From Methylotenera_A sp046594915 (lineage in GTDB: Bacteria > Pseudomonadota > Gammaproteobacteria > Burkholderiales > Methylophilaceae): a stretch of DNA of 64,000 nucleotides. The first letter of the stretch is position 1. Each line of letters opens with the position of its first letter. The stretch spans positions 186,001-250,000 of the forward strand of contig JBKJRC010000006.1 in assembly GCA_046594915.1 (NCBI GenBank). The letters are read 5' to 3'. A program made the position numbers and the translations under genes. Below, one piece after another: positions 1-8,711 of this stretch. The notes under the pieces are model-generated. The model searched no databases and was not told the origin of the DNA. It worked only from the letters and a program-made list of their open reading frames with translations.

Positions 1-1
1 C

Positions 2-559
2 AACGCAGACCAAGCCAAGCTGCAAGATGAAGCAAGTTTTGGTCATACCATGCCTGGGTTAAATTTTTCAGCTTATAACATGCCACAATCTGCGCCAGAG
101 TTAACCATGGATTTTACCGAGTTAAAAGCGGATGAACCAGTAACTTTTGCAGTGGATACAGCGTTTGCTCAATCATCAGAAACGGCAAATACTTTTGAAT
201 TGCCTGCCTTAGATGAGCCCGTTATTGCTGCTGACGCGCTAAGTGATGCAACAGAATTTAATTTTGATTTAAGCACTATTTCACCAGAAGCATCTAGTTA
301 TGTTGATGATGTTCCGCCTGTAATTACCTATGATTTGACTTCAATTAGCTTGGAAATGCCAGATGATAATTTCCAGAATGATGCGAAGTCCTTACCAGTA
401 GACGAGCCTGTTGCCATTGAAACCAAATTGGATTTAGTGGCGGCCTATATGGAAATGGGCGATGCGGAAGGCGCTAAGGAATTGTTGGATGAAGTGCTAA
501 AAGAAGGCAGCACAAATCAACGTAAACGCGCCGAAGCTTTATTTGCTAAGTTAAGTTAA
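2..559 (+). CDS. fimV: FimV C-terminal region (partial, 5' end outside window)
   Basis: The reading frame is open from the first bases of the window to the TAA at 557-559, so only the C-terminal ~185 residues are present. They are acidic, low-complexity sequence followed by the typical FimV C-terminal TPR-like block: ETKLDLVAAYMEMGD, then AKELLDEVLKEG, ending RKRAEALFAKLS. FimV is an inner-membrane peptidoglycan-binding hub protein; in pseudomonads it organises polar assembly of type IV pili and secretion, and the C-terminal TPR motif is the protein-interaction end. The position just upstream of truA and trpF matches betaproteobacterial gene order. The ATG at 50 is internal to the protein and is not a start. 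Confidence 0.9.
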   Translation, partial: NADQAKLQDEASFGHTMPGLNFSAYNMPQSAPELTMDFTELKADEPVTFAVDTAFAQSSETANTFELPALDEPVIAADALSDATEFNFDLSTISPEASSYVDDVPPVITYDLTSISLEMPDDNFQNDAKSLPVDEPVAIETKLDLVAAYMEMGDAEGAKELLDEVLKEGSTNQRKRAEALFAKLS

Positions 560-616
560 TAAGCTTATTGGATATTTTAAGAAGCATCCAATATTTAAGT
601 TAACACTCAAAATATG

Positions 617-657
617 CCAATAAAAAAGCTGGGTTAATTACCCGGCTTTTTTATTGG
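617..657 (+). terminator. Intrinsic terminator after fimV
   Basis: A strong hairpin has arms AAAAAAGC/GGGT and ACCC/GGCTTTTTT around a 5-nt TAATT loop, with an outer CCAAT/ATTGG extension and a T6 run. It separates fimV from the next gene and should work in both directions because of the A and T tracts. A weaker 8-bp inverted repeat (566-573 with 586-593) lies just before it. Confidence 0.85.
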
Positions 658-707
658 TCGCGAAATGGTTACAATTGTTGCATGCGTCTAATCATGCCTA
701 ATTTTAA

Positions 708-1352
708 TTGAGTAGCAAAATTAATACGATTACACAGTTAAGTAGCTTTTTAACGTTCGCCATCCTAGTTAATCAAATCAATTTAGCGTATTTGATTTTA
801 ATTGCAATGCTGTTGCTAGCGGCTTTGATTAAAATTAAAGCCTATCATTTTTTTCGCGTCATCAAACGCTTAAAGTGGTTTTTTCTGGTGATGTTGATTA
901 TTTTTGCGCTAAATACACCTGGCGAGCATATTCAAGGTTGGCCATTTGTATTGAACCCAACCTACGAAGGTTTGCAGGCTGCGCTAACACAGGTGTTCAG
1001 GATAATGACCTTACTGGCTATTTTGTCATTAATCATGACATTTAATACAAAACAGCAGTTAATGTCTGCATTTTATTGGATGGTTTTGCCGTTGAAATAC
1101 TTTGGGCTGGAAGTGGAACGTTTTGCAGCCAGATTGTGGTTAACATTGCATTATGTTGAATCCAATCAGCGCTTGAATATTGGCGATGGATTGTTGGCTC
1201 GATTAAAACAGCTTTCGCATACAAGTACGATTGAGCAAGAGGCTGATGTGAGTATTGAGCTGAAAATTCCCCATTTTACTGTAGTAGATATGCTGATAAT
1301 TTTGATGTTAATAGCCTTCATTACTTACGTTTCACTCAAAGCGCTACACTAA
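708..1352 (+). CDS. EcfT/CbiQ-like membrane protein
   Basis: A 214-residue membrane protein starting with TTG at 708; no better ATG is available upstream in frame. Hydrophobic segments lie near residues 13-42, 55-70, 100-115 and 190-210. The layout resembles the transmembrane T component of energy-coupling-factor transporters (CbiQ/EcfT family), with a basic segment before helix 2 and an FAARLWLTLHY stretch resembling the family's coupling-helix region. No ABC ATPase or S component is adjacent, so the transported compound cannot be inferred. The stop is immediately followed by the truA ATG at 1353 with no spacer, so the two are probably translated from one message. Family membership is moderately sure, function unknown. 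Confidence 0.6.
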   Translation: MSSKINTITQLSSFLTFAILVNQINLAYLILIAMLLLAALIKIKAYHFFRVIKRLKWFFLVMLIIFALNTPGEHIQGWPFVLNPTYEGLQAALTQVFRIMTLLAILSLIMTFNTKQQLMSAFYWMVLPLKYFGLEVERFAARLWLTLHYVESNQRLNIGDGLLARLKQLSHTSTIEQEADVSIELKIPHFTVVDMLIILMLIAFITYVSLKALH

Positions 1353-2132
1353 ATGCGTATTGCTTTGGGTGTGGAATACGATGGTGCACAATTCTGTGGC
1401 TGGCAAAGTCAACCGCAACGATGTGGCGTGCAAGATGCGCTGGAAACCGCCATTGCGCGTATGACGCTTAAACCAACACGCATCCATGCTGCAGGCCGCA
1501 CAGATACTGGCGTTCATGCGTTCATGCAAATTACTCATTTGGAGTGCGAAGTAGCAAGGCCGCTTACCGCTTGGGTGCGCGGTGTAAATGCTTTTTTACC
1601 AGCCACTGTGCGCGTTGTTTGGGCACAGTTTGTCAGCGATGATTTTCACGCGCGATTCTCTGCCACACAGCGACATTACCAATATTTATTGCTTAACCAG
1701 CCAACAGCGCCTGCCATTCATGCCAGCAAAGCTGGCTGGTATCACTTGCCACTGGATGTGTCTGCCATGCAGGCAGCGATTGCTTTTTTACAAGGTGAGC
1801 ACGATTTTAGTGCGTTCAGGGCAAGTGAATGTCAAGCAAAATCGCCGATGAGAACTTTAACGCAAGCGACCATTATTGCGCATCAAGAATCGATAGTTTT
1901 TAATTTTTCTGCCAATGCCTTTTTGCAGCACCAAGTGCGCAATATGGTGGGCGCTTTGGTGTATGTAGGCAATGGAAAACATCCGCCTGAATGGATTGCG
2001 CATTTACTCAAGCAAAAAAATCGCACATTATCGCCACCTACTTTTTCGCCAAACGGCTTATATTTAACAGGCGTAGATTATGATGCTAAATTTAATCTGC
2101 CAAAGACCAAATGCTACTTAAGGCTTATATAA
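1353..2132 (+). CDS. truA: tRNA pseudouridine(38-40) synthase TruA
   Basis: A 259-residue protein of normal family length. TruA isomerises uridines 38-40 in the anticodon stem of many tRNAs. The catalytic block GRTDTGVHA is present with nucleophile Asp51, and the N-terminal VEYDGAQFCGWQ and the later VRNMVGALVYVG blocks are typical. The ATG directly abuts the stop of the preceding membrane protein gene, indicating translational coupling. It precedes trpF, a neighbourhood common in Beta- and Gammaproteobacteria. Confidence 0.97.
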   Translation: MRIALGVEYDGAQFCGWQSQPQRCGVQDALETAIARMTLKPTRIHAAGRTDTGVHAFMQITHLECEVARPLTAWVRGVNAFLPATVRVVWAQFVSDDFHARFSATQRHYQYLLLNQPTAPAIHASKAGWYHLPLDVSAMQAAIAFLQGEHDFSAFRASECQAKSPMRTLTQATIIAHQESIVFNFSANAFLQHQVRNMVGALVYVGNGKHPPEWIAHLLKQKNRTLSPPTFSPNGLYLTGVDYDAKFNLPKTKCYLRLI

Positions 2133-2178
2133 TGCTAATTGATTGTAAGCCGCATTAACACAAGGCAAAACCACGAAG

Positions 2179-2808
2179 ATGCATTATTTTAGAACCAGAG
2201 TTAAAATTTGCGGCATAACCCGCGTAAAAGATGCGCTTGAAGCGGTGCACTACGGTGCGGATGCGATTGGTTTGGTATTTTATGCGGCTAGTCCACGTTG
2301 CGTCACTGTGCATCAAGCGCAGGAAATTGTAGCTGCAATTCCACCTTTTGTCAGCGTAGTTGGCTTATTTGTAAATGCAACTCAAGCTGAAATTGAAAGC
2401 ATTCTATTGCAAGTACGAATCGATATCTTGCAGTTTCATGGCGAAGAAACTGCCAACGAATGCGAGCGGATTAATTTGCCTTATTTTAAAGCGATTCGCG
2501 TTAAGCCGGATACTAATTTGTTACAATACGAAATAGATTTTAGTCGTGCAAAAGCCTTGCTTTTAGACACGTATGCGGAATCTGCTTACGGCGGCACTGG
2601 GCAAGTATTCGATTGGGACTTAATCCCTAAAAACATGTCAAAACCTGTGATTTTAGCTGGCGGATTAACCAGTGGTAATGTAGAACTTGCCATTAAAAAA
2701 GTACAGCCTTATGCGGTTGATATCAGCGGCGGTGTAGAGTTAAGTAAAGGTGTAAAAGACGCAAAAAAAATAGCAGATTTTATGCAAGCGGTTAATCGCA
2801 TAAAATGA
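2179..2808 (+). CDS. trpF: Phosphoribosylanthranilate isomerase
   Basis: A 209-residue TIM-barrel enzyme of tryptophan synthesis that converts N-(5-phosphoribosyl)anthranilate to the CdRP enol. The N-terminal VKICGITR motif carries the catalytic base Cys11, LLLDTYAESAYGGTG carries the general acid Asp, and the phosphate loops VILAGGLTSGNV and AVDISGGVE are present. It is monofunctional, not fused to TrpC. trpB follows after a 95-bp spacer. Confidence 0.97.
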   Translation: MHYFRTRVKICGITRVKDALEAVHYGADAIGLVFYAASPRCVTVHQAQEIVAAIPPFVSVVGLFVNATQAEIESILLQVRIDILQFHGEETANECERINLPYFKAIRVKPDTNLLQYEIDFSRAKALLLDTYAESAYGGTGQVFDWDLIPKNMSKPVILAGGLTSGNVELAIKKVQPYAVDISGGVELSKGVKDAKKIADFMQAVNRIK

Positions 2809-2903
2809 ACTGCAGAAAACAGTGAATTGCGGATGATTAAGTTGTTTAGATTCATTTGTTTGAAAATGGAGTCATTTAAGCATGCAAATTGAGGAGTTGG
2901 ATA

Positions 2904-4106
2904 ATGCAAGTGTATGACATGCCAGATGAGCGCGGTCATTTTGGTCAGTTTGGCGGAATTTTTGTAGCAGAGACTTTGGTCGAAGCGCTTGAAGAACTGC
3001 GCCTGATGTATGAAAAATACCGCTATGACGAAACTTTTCTAGCTGAATTTGCCTATGATTTAAAACATTTTGTTGGCCGCCCAAGCCCCGTTTATCATGC
3101 TAAACGCTGGTCTGACCGCGTTGGCGGCGCACAGATTTATTTAAAACGAGAAGATTTAAATCACACCGGCGCACACAAAGTAAATAATACCATCGGTCAG
3201 GCTTTGTTGGCTAAACGCATGGGTAAGCCACGCGTAATTGCAGAAACAGGTGCGGGCCAGCATGGTGTGGCTACTGCAACTATTGCTGCAAGATTAGGTT
3301 TGGAGTGCGTGGTTTATATGGGCAGTGAGGACGTAAAACGTCAAGCGCCCAATGTATTTAGGATGAAACTGCTGGGCGCAACTGTTGTGCCAGTGGAAAG
3401 CGGCTCTAAAACGTTAAAAGACGCGCTGAATGAGGCAATGCGTGATTGGGTAACCAATATTGAAAATACGTTTTATATTATTGGCACTGTTGCAGGCCCG
3501 CATCCATACCCAATGATGGTGCGCGATTTTCAATCGGTGATCGGTGTAGAAGCCAAAATTCAGATGCAAGAAATGGTAGGGCGCCAGCCAGATGCAGTGG
3601 TTGCCTGCGTGGGCGGCGGTTCTAATGCGATGGGTATTTTTTACCCTTATATCGACGTACCAAATGTACGCTTAATTGGCGTTGAAGCGGCGGGACGCGG
3701 CATGCAAACAGGTATGCACGCAGCACCTTTAACCGCCAATAGCCCTATTGGTGTATTGCATGGTAATCGTACCTATTTAATGCAAGATGCAGATGGCAAT
3801 ATTATTGAAACACATTCAATATCGGCAGGGCTGGATTATCCAGGAGTAGGCCCAGAGCACGCTTGGTTAAAAGACATTAAACGTGCTGAATACGTGGCGA
3901 TTACCGATGACGAAGCAATGACCGCTTTCCATAGCTTGTGTCGTACAGAAGGCATTATTCCTGCATTGGAATCTAGCCATGCGCTGGCACACGCCGAAAA
4001 AATGGCTAAAACCATGCGCAAAGATGAAATTATTTTGGTTAATTTATCTGGACGTGGCGATAAAGATATTAATACGGTTGCCAAGCTAGCCAACATCACT
4101 CTATAA
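2904..4106 (+). CDS. trpB: Tryptophan synthase beta chain
   Basis: A 400-residue PLP enzyme that condenses indole with serine. An in-frame TTG at 2889 would add five residues, but the ATG at 2904 is chosen because GAGGAG at 2891-2896 is a good ribosome binding site for it and the protein then begins in the family's usual way (MQVYDMPDERGHFGQFGG). The PLP lysine is K92 in HTGAHKVNN; the glycine-rich phosphate loop GGGSNAMG is present. It belongs with trpF upstream and trpA downstream, but unlike most trp operons it is separated from trpA by 214 bp. Confidence 0.97.
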   Translation: MQVYDMPDERGHFGQFGGIFVAETLVEALEELRLMYEKYRYDETFLAEFAYDLKHFVGRPSPVYHAKRWSDRVGGAQIYLKREDLNHTGAHKVNNTIGQALLAKRMGKPRVIAETGAGQHGVATATIAARLGLECVVYMGSEDVKRQAPNVFRMKLLGATVVPVESGSKTLKDALNEAMRDWVTNIENTFYIIGTVAGPHPYPMMVRDFQSVIGVEAKIQMQEMVGRQPDAVVACVGGGSNAMGIFYPYIDVPNVRLIGVEAAGRGMQTGMHAAPLTANSPIGVLHGNRTYLMQDADGNIIETHSISAGLDYPGVGPEHAWLKDIKRAEYVAITDDEAMTAFHSLCRTEGIIPALESSHALAHAEKMAKTMRKDEIILVNLSGRGDKDINTVAKLANITL

Positions 4107-4114
4107 ATTAAAAC

Positions 4115-4285
4115 CACGTAAAAATGCAAACTGCGTCATATTACAGCCTAGGCCTATCAATGTTTAAAGCAATAAGTCCACAAAGCGGATGCTTGCAAAA
4201 AATAAATACTTGCATATACCCAATCTGTGGCGTGTCTATTTCCTGCTCATGCCTTGTACTATTTAGCGCTTTGCATTTTTACGTG
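4115..4285. repeat. Segment bounded by 16-bp perfect inverted repeats between trpB and trpA
   Basis: CACGTAAAAATGCAAA at 4115-4130 is repeated exactly in reverse complement at 4270-4285, enclosing 139 bp without a plausible gene. trpB and trpA usually abut or overlap. The element could be a small MITE-like insertion or a long RNA stem-loop in the trp message. No clear target-site duplication is seen at the flanks, so its mobile nature is unproven. The inner sequence contains no ORF or known RNA I recognise. Confidence 0.6.
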
Positions 4286-4320
4286 CATATTATTTAAAAA
4301 TTAATTCAAAAACATTACTT

Positions 4321-5118
4321 ATGTCACGTATTCAAACGGTATTCGCAACACTCAAAGTTAATAACAAAAAAGCGTTAATCCCATACATCACGGCAGGTGA
4401 TCCACACCCAAAATATACTGTTAACTTAATGCATACATTGGTTAAAACGGGCGCAGACATGATTGAGCTTGGCGTGCCGTTTTCTGATCCGATGGCGGAT
4501 GGCCCTGTGATTCAGCGCGCGAGTGAACGTGCGCTAGTACATAAAGTTGGTCTAAAAAAAGTGTTAAGTTTGGTTGCCGAATTTCGTCAGTCTGATGATA
4601 AAACACCTGTGATATTAATGGGTTACGCAAACCCAGTTGAGGCAATGGGTGTAGAAAAATTTACGCAATCAGCCAAATTGGCTGGGGTGGATGGCGTGAT
4701 CACGGTGGATTATCCGCCAGAAGAATGCAAGCGGTTTATTAGTCAGTTGCAAGCCAACGGCATGGATAGTATCTTTTTATTATCGCCCACTTCAGACAAA
4801 AAACGCGTGGATTTAATTGTCAATCAAGCCAGTGGCTTTTTGTATTATGTGTCACTAAAAGGGGTGACTGGCTCTGCTAATTTGGATATCGAAGAAGTGA
4901 AATTACGTGTGGCAGAAATTCGCCATCAAACGGATTTGCCGATTGGCGTGGGTTTTGGTGTTAAAGATTCAATCACGGCAAAAAAAGTAGCCGCTTTTGC
5001 TGACGCTGTTGTGGTGGGTAGCCGCATGGTGCAAACAATAGAAAACTCAAACGATGATAATTTAATGGCTAACGTCAGCCAATTAATGCTTGAATTACGC
5101 GATGCAATTGACGCTTAG
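4321..5118 (+). CDS. trpA: Tryptophan synthase alpha chain
   Basis: A 265-residue TIM-barrel enzyme that cleaves indole-3-glycerol phosphate to indole and glyceraldehyde 3-phosphate and channels indole to TrpB. The catalytic residues Glu49 (ELGVPFSDP) and Asp60 are at the positions seen in the Salmonella enzyme. The phosphate-binding blocks GVTGSANL and VGFGVKDS are present. It is separated from trpB by the inverted-repeat-bounded spacer and followed after 24 bp by accD. Confidence 0.97.
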   Translation: MSRIQTVFATLKVNNKKALIPYITAGDPHPKYTVNLMHTLVKTGADMIELGVPFSDPMADGPVIQRASERALVHKVGLKKVLSLVAEFRQSDDKTPVILMGYANPVEAMGVEKFTQSAKLAGVDGVITVDYPPEECKRFISQLQANGMDSIFLLSPTSDKKRVDLIVNQASGFLYYVSLKGVTGSANLDIEEVKLRVAEIRHQTDLPIGVGFGVKDSITAKKVAAFADAVVVGSRMVQTIENSNDDNLMANVSQLMLELRDAIDA

Positions 5119-5142
5119 CAATAGATGCATAAGGAGTAAAAA

Positions 5143-6021
5143 ATGAGCTGGTTAGATAAAATTCCACAGAAAATCCAACGCGTTGTCGGCGTGGTGCAAA
5201 AGAAAAACGTACCAGAAGGCCTATGGAGTAAGTGCGATTCTTGCCAATCGGTCTTATATAAAACCGATTTAGAATCGAATGCCGAAGTCTGCCCAAAATG
5301 CACACATCATAATCGTATAGGCGCGCGTGCCAGATTGCATCAATTGCTGGATGCCGATACAAAAACAAAAGTGCGTACTGAAATTGGTGCCAATATCGAG
5401 CCAATTGATTCGCTAAAGTTTAAAGACAGTAAAAGCTATGCAGAACGCATGAAATCTGCCCAAAAAGATGTGGGCGAAAAAGACGCTCTAATCGTCATGC
5501 AAGGCAAAATCCTTGGCGTTAACGTTGTGGTTGCGGCATTTGAATTTAAATTTATGGGCGGCTCGATGGGTTCTGTGGTGGGCGAGCGTTTTGTGCGCGG
5601 AATTGACGCAGCCATTCAGAGTCAATCGGCTTTTATTTGCATCTCTGCCAGCGGCGGTGCGCGTATGCAAGAAGGCTTATTATCATTGATGCAAATGGCT
5701 AAAACGAGTGCCGCACTCACCAAATTATCTCAAGCTGGTTTGCCTTATATTTCAGTATTAACTGATCCGACGATGGGCGGCGTTTCTGCCAGTTTTGCCA
5801 TGCTTGGCGATATTATAATTGCCGAACCCAATGCGTTAATTGGTTTTGCCGGGCCACGCGTCATTGAGCAAACCGTGCGCGAAACCTTGCCTGAAGGCTT
5901 TCAGCGGGCTGAATTTTTAGTAGAGCACGGCGCGGTGGATTTGATTATTGATCGCCGCGAAATGCGTCAACGCATAGCCAGCATGTTGTCAAATTTGATG
6001 AAAATTCCTAAAGCGGCCTAA
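5143..6021 (+). CDS. accD: Acetyl-CoA carboxylase carboxyltransferase subunit beta
   Basis: A 292-residue subunit of the carboxyltransferase half of acetyl-CoA carboxylase, which makes malonyl-CoA with AccA. The N-terminal zinc ribbon has Cys31, Cys34, Cys50 and Cys53, followed by the crotonase-like carboxyltransferase domain (SASGGARMQEG, TDPTMGGVSASFA, FAGPRVIEQ). A good AAGGAG site precedes the ATG. The trpA-accD-folC order is widespread in Proteobacteria. Confidence 0.98.
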   Translation: MSWLDKIPQKIQRVVGVVQKKNVPEGLWSKCDSCQSVLYKTDLESNAEVCPKCTHHNRIGARARLHQLLDADTKTKVRTEIGANIEPIDSLKFKDSKSYAERMKSAQKDVGEKDALIVMQGKILGVNVVVAAFEFKFMGGSMGSVVGERFVRGIDAAIQSQSAFICISASGGARMQEGLLSLMQMAKTSAALTKLSQAGLPYISVLTDPTMGGVSASFAMLGDIIIAEPNALIGFAGPRVIEQTVRETLPEGFQRAEFLVEHGAVDLIIDRREMRQRIASMLSNLMKIPKAA

Positions 6022-6060
6022 TTTTTAAGCATTTATTTCGACGTTTTAATGTGTTAATTA

Positions 6061-7344
6061 TTGTCAAACGTGATGAACGCCACACTTAAGCCAACGACTG
6101 CAGAGCAGTGGCTGGCTTATATCGAAGCGCTACACCCTAAATCGATTGCAATGGGTTTAGATAGAGTGCGGGCAGTTGCGCAAAACCTGCAATTAAAGCC
6201 AAGTTTCCCCATTATTACCGTCGCCGGTACCAACGGAAAAGGCTCTACCTGCGCCATGTTAAGCGAGATTTATATTGAGGCGGGTTTTACTGTCGGCTGC
6301 TATACATCGCCGCATTTAATACGCTACAACGAGCGCGTGCGCATTAATAACTTGGATATATCCGATGCGGATTTATGCGCTGCATTTGCAGCAGTTGAGA
6401 AGGCGCGCGGCGACGTTGCGTTAACCTATTTTGAAATGGGCACATTGGCTGCCATGTGGCATTTTTGCCAATTAAAAGTAGAGGTAGCTATTTTAGAAGT
6501 CGGCCTAGGTGGCAGGCTGGATGCGGTGAATATTTTTGAGCCTGTCTGCAGTATTGTGACGACCATTGATTTAGATCATATGGAATATTTAGGCGATACG
6601 CGCGAGAAAATAGGGTTGGAAAAAGCAGGTATTTTTCGGCCGAATGTGCTGGCGATTTGCGGCGATATTAACCCTCCAAACAGTTTGATTGATTACGCCA
6701 AAAAAATTAATGCGCCATTAAGCTTAATTAACCGTGATTTTAGTGTCAAAAAAACTGTTAATGGCTGGCAATATACTGAAGCGGGAAATGATTGTTTGCT
6801 ACCGAATCTTGGCCTGCAAGGTGAATTTCAGTTGAATAACGCTGCTTGTGCAGTGCGCGCAGCGCAATATTTGAGTACGGTTTTACCAGTTAAAACCGAT
6901 CATATCCAGTTGGCCTTGCAACAAGTAAAGTTAATAGGGCGCTTTTATATTATCAGCACACATCCCACTATTATTGTTGATGTTGCGCATAACCCGCATG
7001 CAGCTTTGTCGCTGGCACATAATTTACAAGCTGCGCCTTGTGCTGGCAACACATTGGCCGTATTTGCCATGCTGGCAGATAAAGATATTAATGGCGTGAT
7101 TCAAGCCGTTTCACCACATATTCATCAATGGTTTGTGGCGGATAATCGCAGTGTTCGCGGTGCAAAAGCCCAAGATTTAAAGCATAAACTGCTTAAAAAT
7201 GAGCCGAATGCAAAGGTTAACTTATTTGCAGATGTTGCCTCGGCACTGCTTGCTGCCTGTGATGTTGCCACTAAAAATGATAGAATTATTGTGTTTGGTT
7301 CGTTTTATACGGTTGCCGATGCGATTGATCATATTTGCAACTAA
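6061..7344 (+). CDS. folC: Dihydrofolate synthase / folylpolyglutamate synthase
   Basis: A 427-residue Mur-ligase-family enzyme that adds glutamate to dihydropteroate and folates. The P-loop VAGTNGKGST lies around residues 54-63, followed by the family blocks TSPHLIRYNERVRIN, VGLGGRLDAVN and the C-terminal DVAHNPHA. The start given is TTG at 6061; an ATG at 6073, four codons in, is equally possible because neither has an obvious ribosome binding site. Folate supply links to the fhs gene further along the window. Confidence 0.95.
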   Translation: MSNVMNATLKPTTAEQWLAYIEALHPKSIAMGLDRVRAVAQNLQLKPSFPIITVAGTNGKGSTCAMLSEIYIEAGFTVGCYTSPHLIRYNERVRINNLDISDADLCAAFAAVEKARGDVALTYFEMGTLAAMWHFCQLKVEVAILEVGLGGRLDAVNIFEPVCSIVTTIDLDHMEYLGDTREKIGLEKAGIFRPNVLAICGDINPPNSLIDYAKKINAPLSLINRDFSVKKTVNGWQYTEAGNDCLLPNLGLQGEFQLNNAACAVRAAQYLSTVLPVKTDHIQLALQQVKLIGRFYIISTHPTIIVDVAHNPHAALSLAHNLQAAPCAGNTLAVFAMLADKDINGVIQAVSPHIHQWFVADNRSVRGAKAQDLKHKLLKNEPNAKVNLFADVASALLAACDVATKNDRIIVFGSFYTVADAIDHICN

Positions 7345-7417
7345 AAATAAACGCTCTATTTAAAATGAGACGGTTCAACCCCATCCTATAATCCTAGCGT
7401 ATGGCTGAAAGTTAAAC

Positions 7418-8029
7418 ATGCAAAAAGACGCACCGAATGATCAACAGTTAACCTTAAAAAAACGCGCTCGTCGTCGTTTGGTAGGCGCAATTGCGTTGGT
7501 GTTATTCATGATAATTGTGTTGCCGTTGCTATTAAAAGACCGCGCCAATACACAATCGGCTGATGAGGTGACGATTACGTTGGCTAATCCAGCTAAGCCA
7601 CTTGAAGCAACACCCGCCACATCTGATTTTGATTCGAATGTGATTCCTGCGGATGATAATCCGTCGCATCATTCGCCGATTTCAGACGAGTTACCTAGCG
7701 AGCCTGATGAAATGTCCGCACCTGCTGCCGAGGTGGCACCAGCATCAAGAGCGCCGATTCTGCCAAAACAAAAAACGGAAGAAAAGAAAAGTAGCAGCAA
7801 TACAAAATTTTATGTGCAAATTGGTGTATTTTCAGATGAGGCGAATGTAAAACAATTGCAGGCAAGATTAAATGATTTAGGCTATCCATCGCAAACCGAA
7901 AAAATTGATACTGCAAAAGGCAAAAAAATTCGCTTGCGTACCCAGCTTTTGGGGGAACGTAACGAAGCTGCGATTGCTTTACAGAACATAAAAGATGCTG
8001 GCCTTACTGGCATGGTTGTCAGTCAATGA
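7418..8029 (+). CDS. SPOR-domain membrane protein (DedD-like)
   Basis: A 203-residue single-pass membrane protein. A short basic cytoplasmic head (LKKRARRRL) is followed by a membrane segment at about residues 24-41, a Pro/Ala/Glu-rich periplasmic linker, and a C-terminal SPOR domain (about 128-203: FYVQIGVFSDEANVKQLQ, then GLTGMVV). SPOR domains bind denuded septal peptidoglycan. The position between folC and cvpA matches dedD of Gammaproteobacteria, so a role at the division septum is likely but inferred. Confidence 0.88.
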   Translation: MQKDAPNDQQLTLKKRARRRLVGAIALVLFMIIVLPLLLKDRANTQSADEVTITLANPAKPLEATPATSDFDSNVIPADDNPSHHSPISDELPSEPDEMSAPAAEVAPASRAPILPKQKTEEKKSSSNTKFYVQIGVFSDEANVKQLQARLNDLGYPSQTEKIDTAKGKKIRLRTQLLGERNEAAIALQNIKDAGLTGMVVSQ

Positions 8030-8066
8030 CCTGTTTGACTAAACAATAACCTGTTTGACTAAAGCA
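8027..8066 (+). repeat. Two 20-bp tandem units filling the SPOR gene-cvpA spacer
   Basis: The units 8027-8046 and 8047-8066 match at 17 of 20 positions (second unit: taacctgtttgactaaagca). The first begins exactly with the TGA stop of the upstream gene and the second ends with the A of the cvpA ATG, so the whole junction is one duplicated segment. Confidence 0.85.
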
Positions 8067-8557
8067 TGACAAGCTTTGATTACGCGGTATTAATCATCAT
8101 CGGCATTTGTATTATCGTTAGCATGATGCGCGGTGCAGTACGAGAATTGTTGTCGATTGCTGGCTGGCTAGCAGCATTTTATGTGGCTCAAACCTATGCC
8201 ACTCAACTGATACCGTTGCTGCCACAAAATATACCGAGTGATTCGCTACGCGTGTTAGCGGCTTTTTTGATCCTATTTTTAGGCGTGTTATTGGTGTTTA
8301 GTTTGTTGTCTGTTGCGCTTTCCAGTATCTTAAAAAAAATTGGTTTAAGTTGGCTAAATCGTTTTTTTGGCGCATTATTTGGATTCGCGAAAGGCCTGTT
8401 AATTGTGTGTGTTTTGGTGTTTATAGCAGGATTAACCAGCCTGCCTAAAGATGTGCGTTGGACAAATGCGATGTTTAGTTCGCCGCTTGAAGCATTGGTA
8501 AAAACTGTACTACCCTGGATGCCGCAAAAAGTAGCACAATATGTTCGATATGATTAA
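8066..8557 (+). CDS. cvpA: CvpA family membrane protein
   Basis: A 163-residue protein with four predicted membrane segments beginning right at the N-terminus (FDYAVLIIIGICIIVSMM), then the family signature RGAVRELLSIAGWLAAFYVA. CvpA proteins are needed for colicin V production in E. coli and are linked to envelope stress; the molecular role is unknown. Placement immediately before purF is conserved across Proteobacteria. Its spacer to the upstream gene consists of two 20-bp tandem copies. Confidence 0.93.
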   Translation: MTSFDYAVLIIIGICIIVSMMRGAVRELLSIAGWLAAFYVAQTYATQLIPLLPQNIPSDSLRVLAAFLILFLGVLLVFSLLSVALSSILKKIGLSWLNRFFGALFGFAKGLLIVCVLVFIAGLTSLPKDVRWTNAMFSSPLEALVKTVLPWMPQKVAQYVRYD

Positions 8558-8623
8558 CGTTAACAGTATATTGAACTTCAATAATCAATAATTTTTAAAG
8601 TGCATATTTAGCAAAAAAGTAAG

Positions 8624-8686
8624 TCTAGTAAAAATGTATGACTGGTAAAAAGTGCATGCCCAGTAAAAAGTGTATGTCCAGTAAAT
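8624..8686 (+). repeat. 18-bp tandem array (about 3.5 copies) between cvpA and purF
   Basis: Degenerate units are 8624-8640, 8641-8658, 8659-8676 and the partial 8677-8686; the best unit reads cccagtaaaaagtgtatg. The array ends 25 bp before the purF ATG, leaving AAGGAAA as the ribosome binding site. Confidence 0.85.
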
Positions 8687-8711
8687 CGCGATTTTTTAAG
8701 GAAATTCATTT

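Noticed and set aside
4131..4269. tRNA or trp leader peptide in the trpB-trpA spacer
   Set aside because: No cloverleaf, T-loop sequence or Trp-codon run was found.
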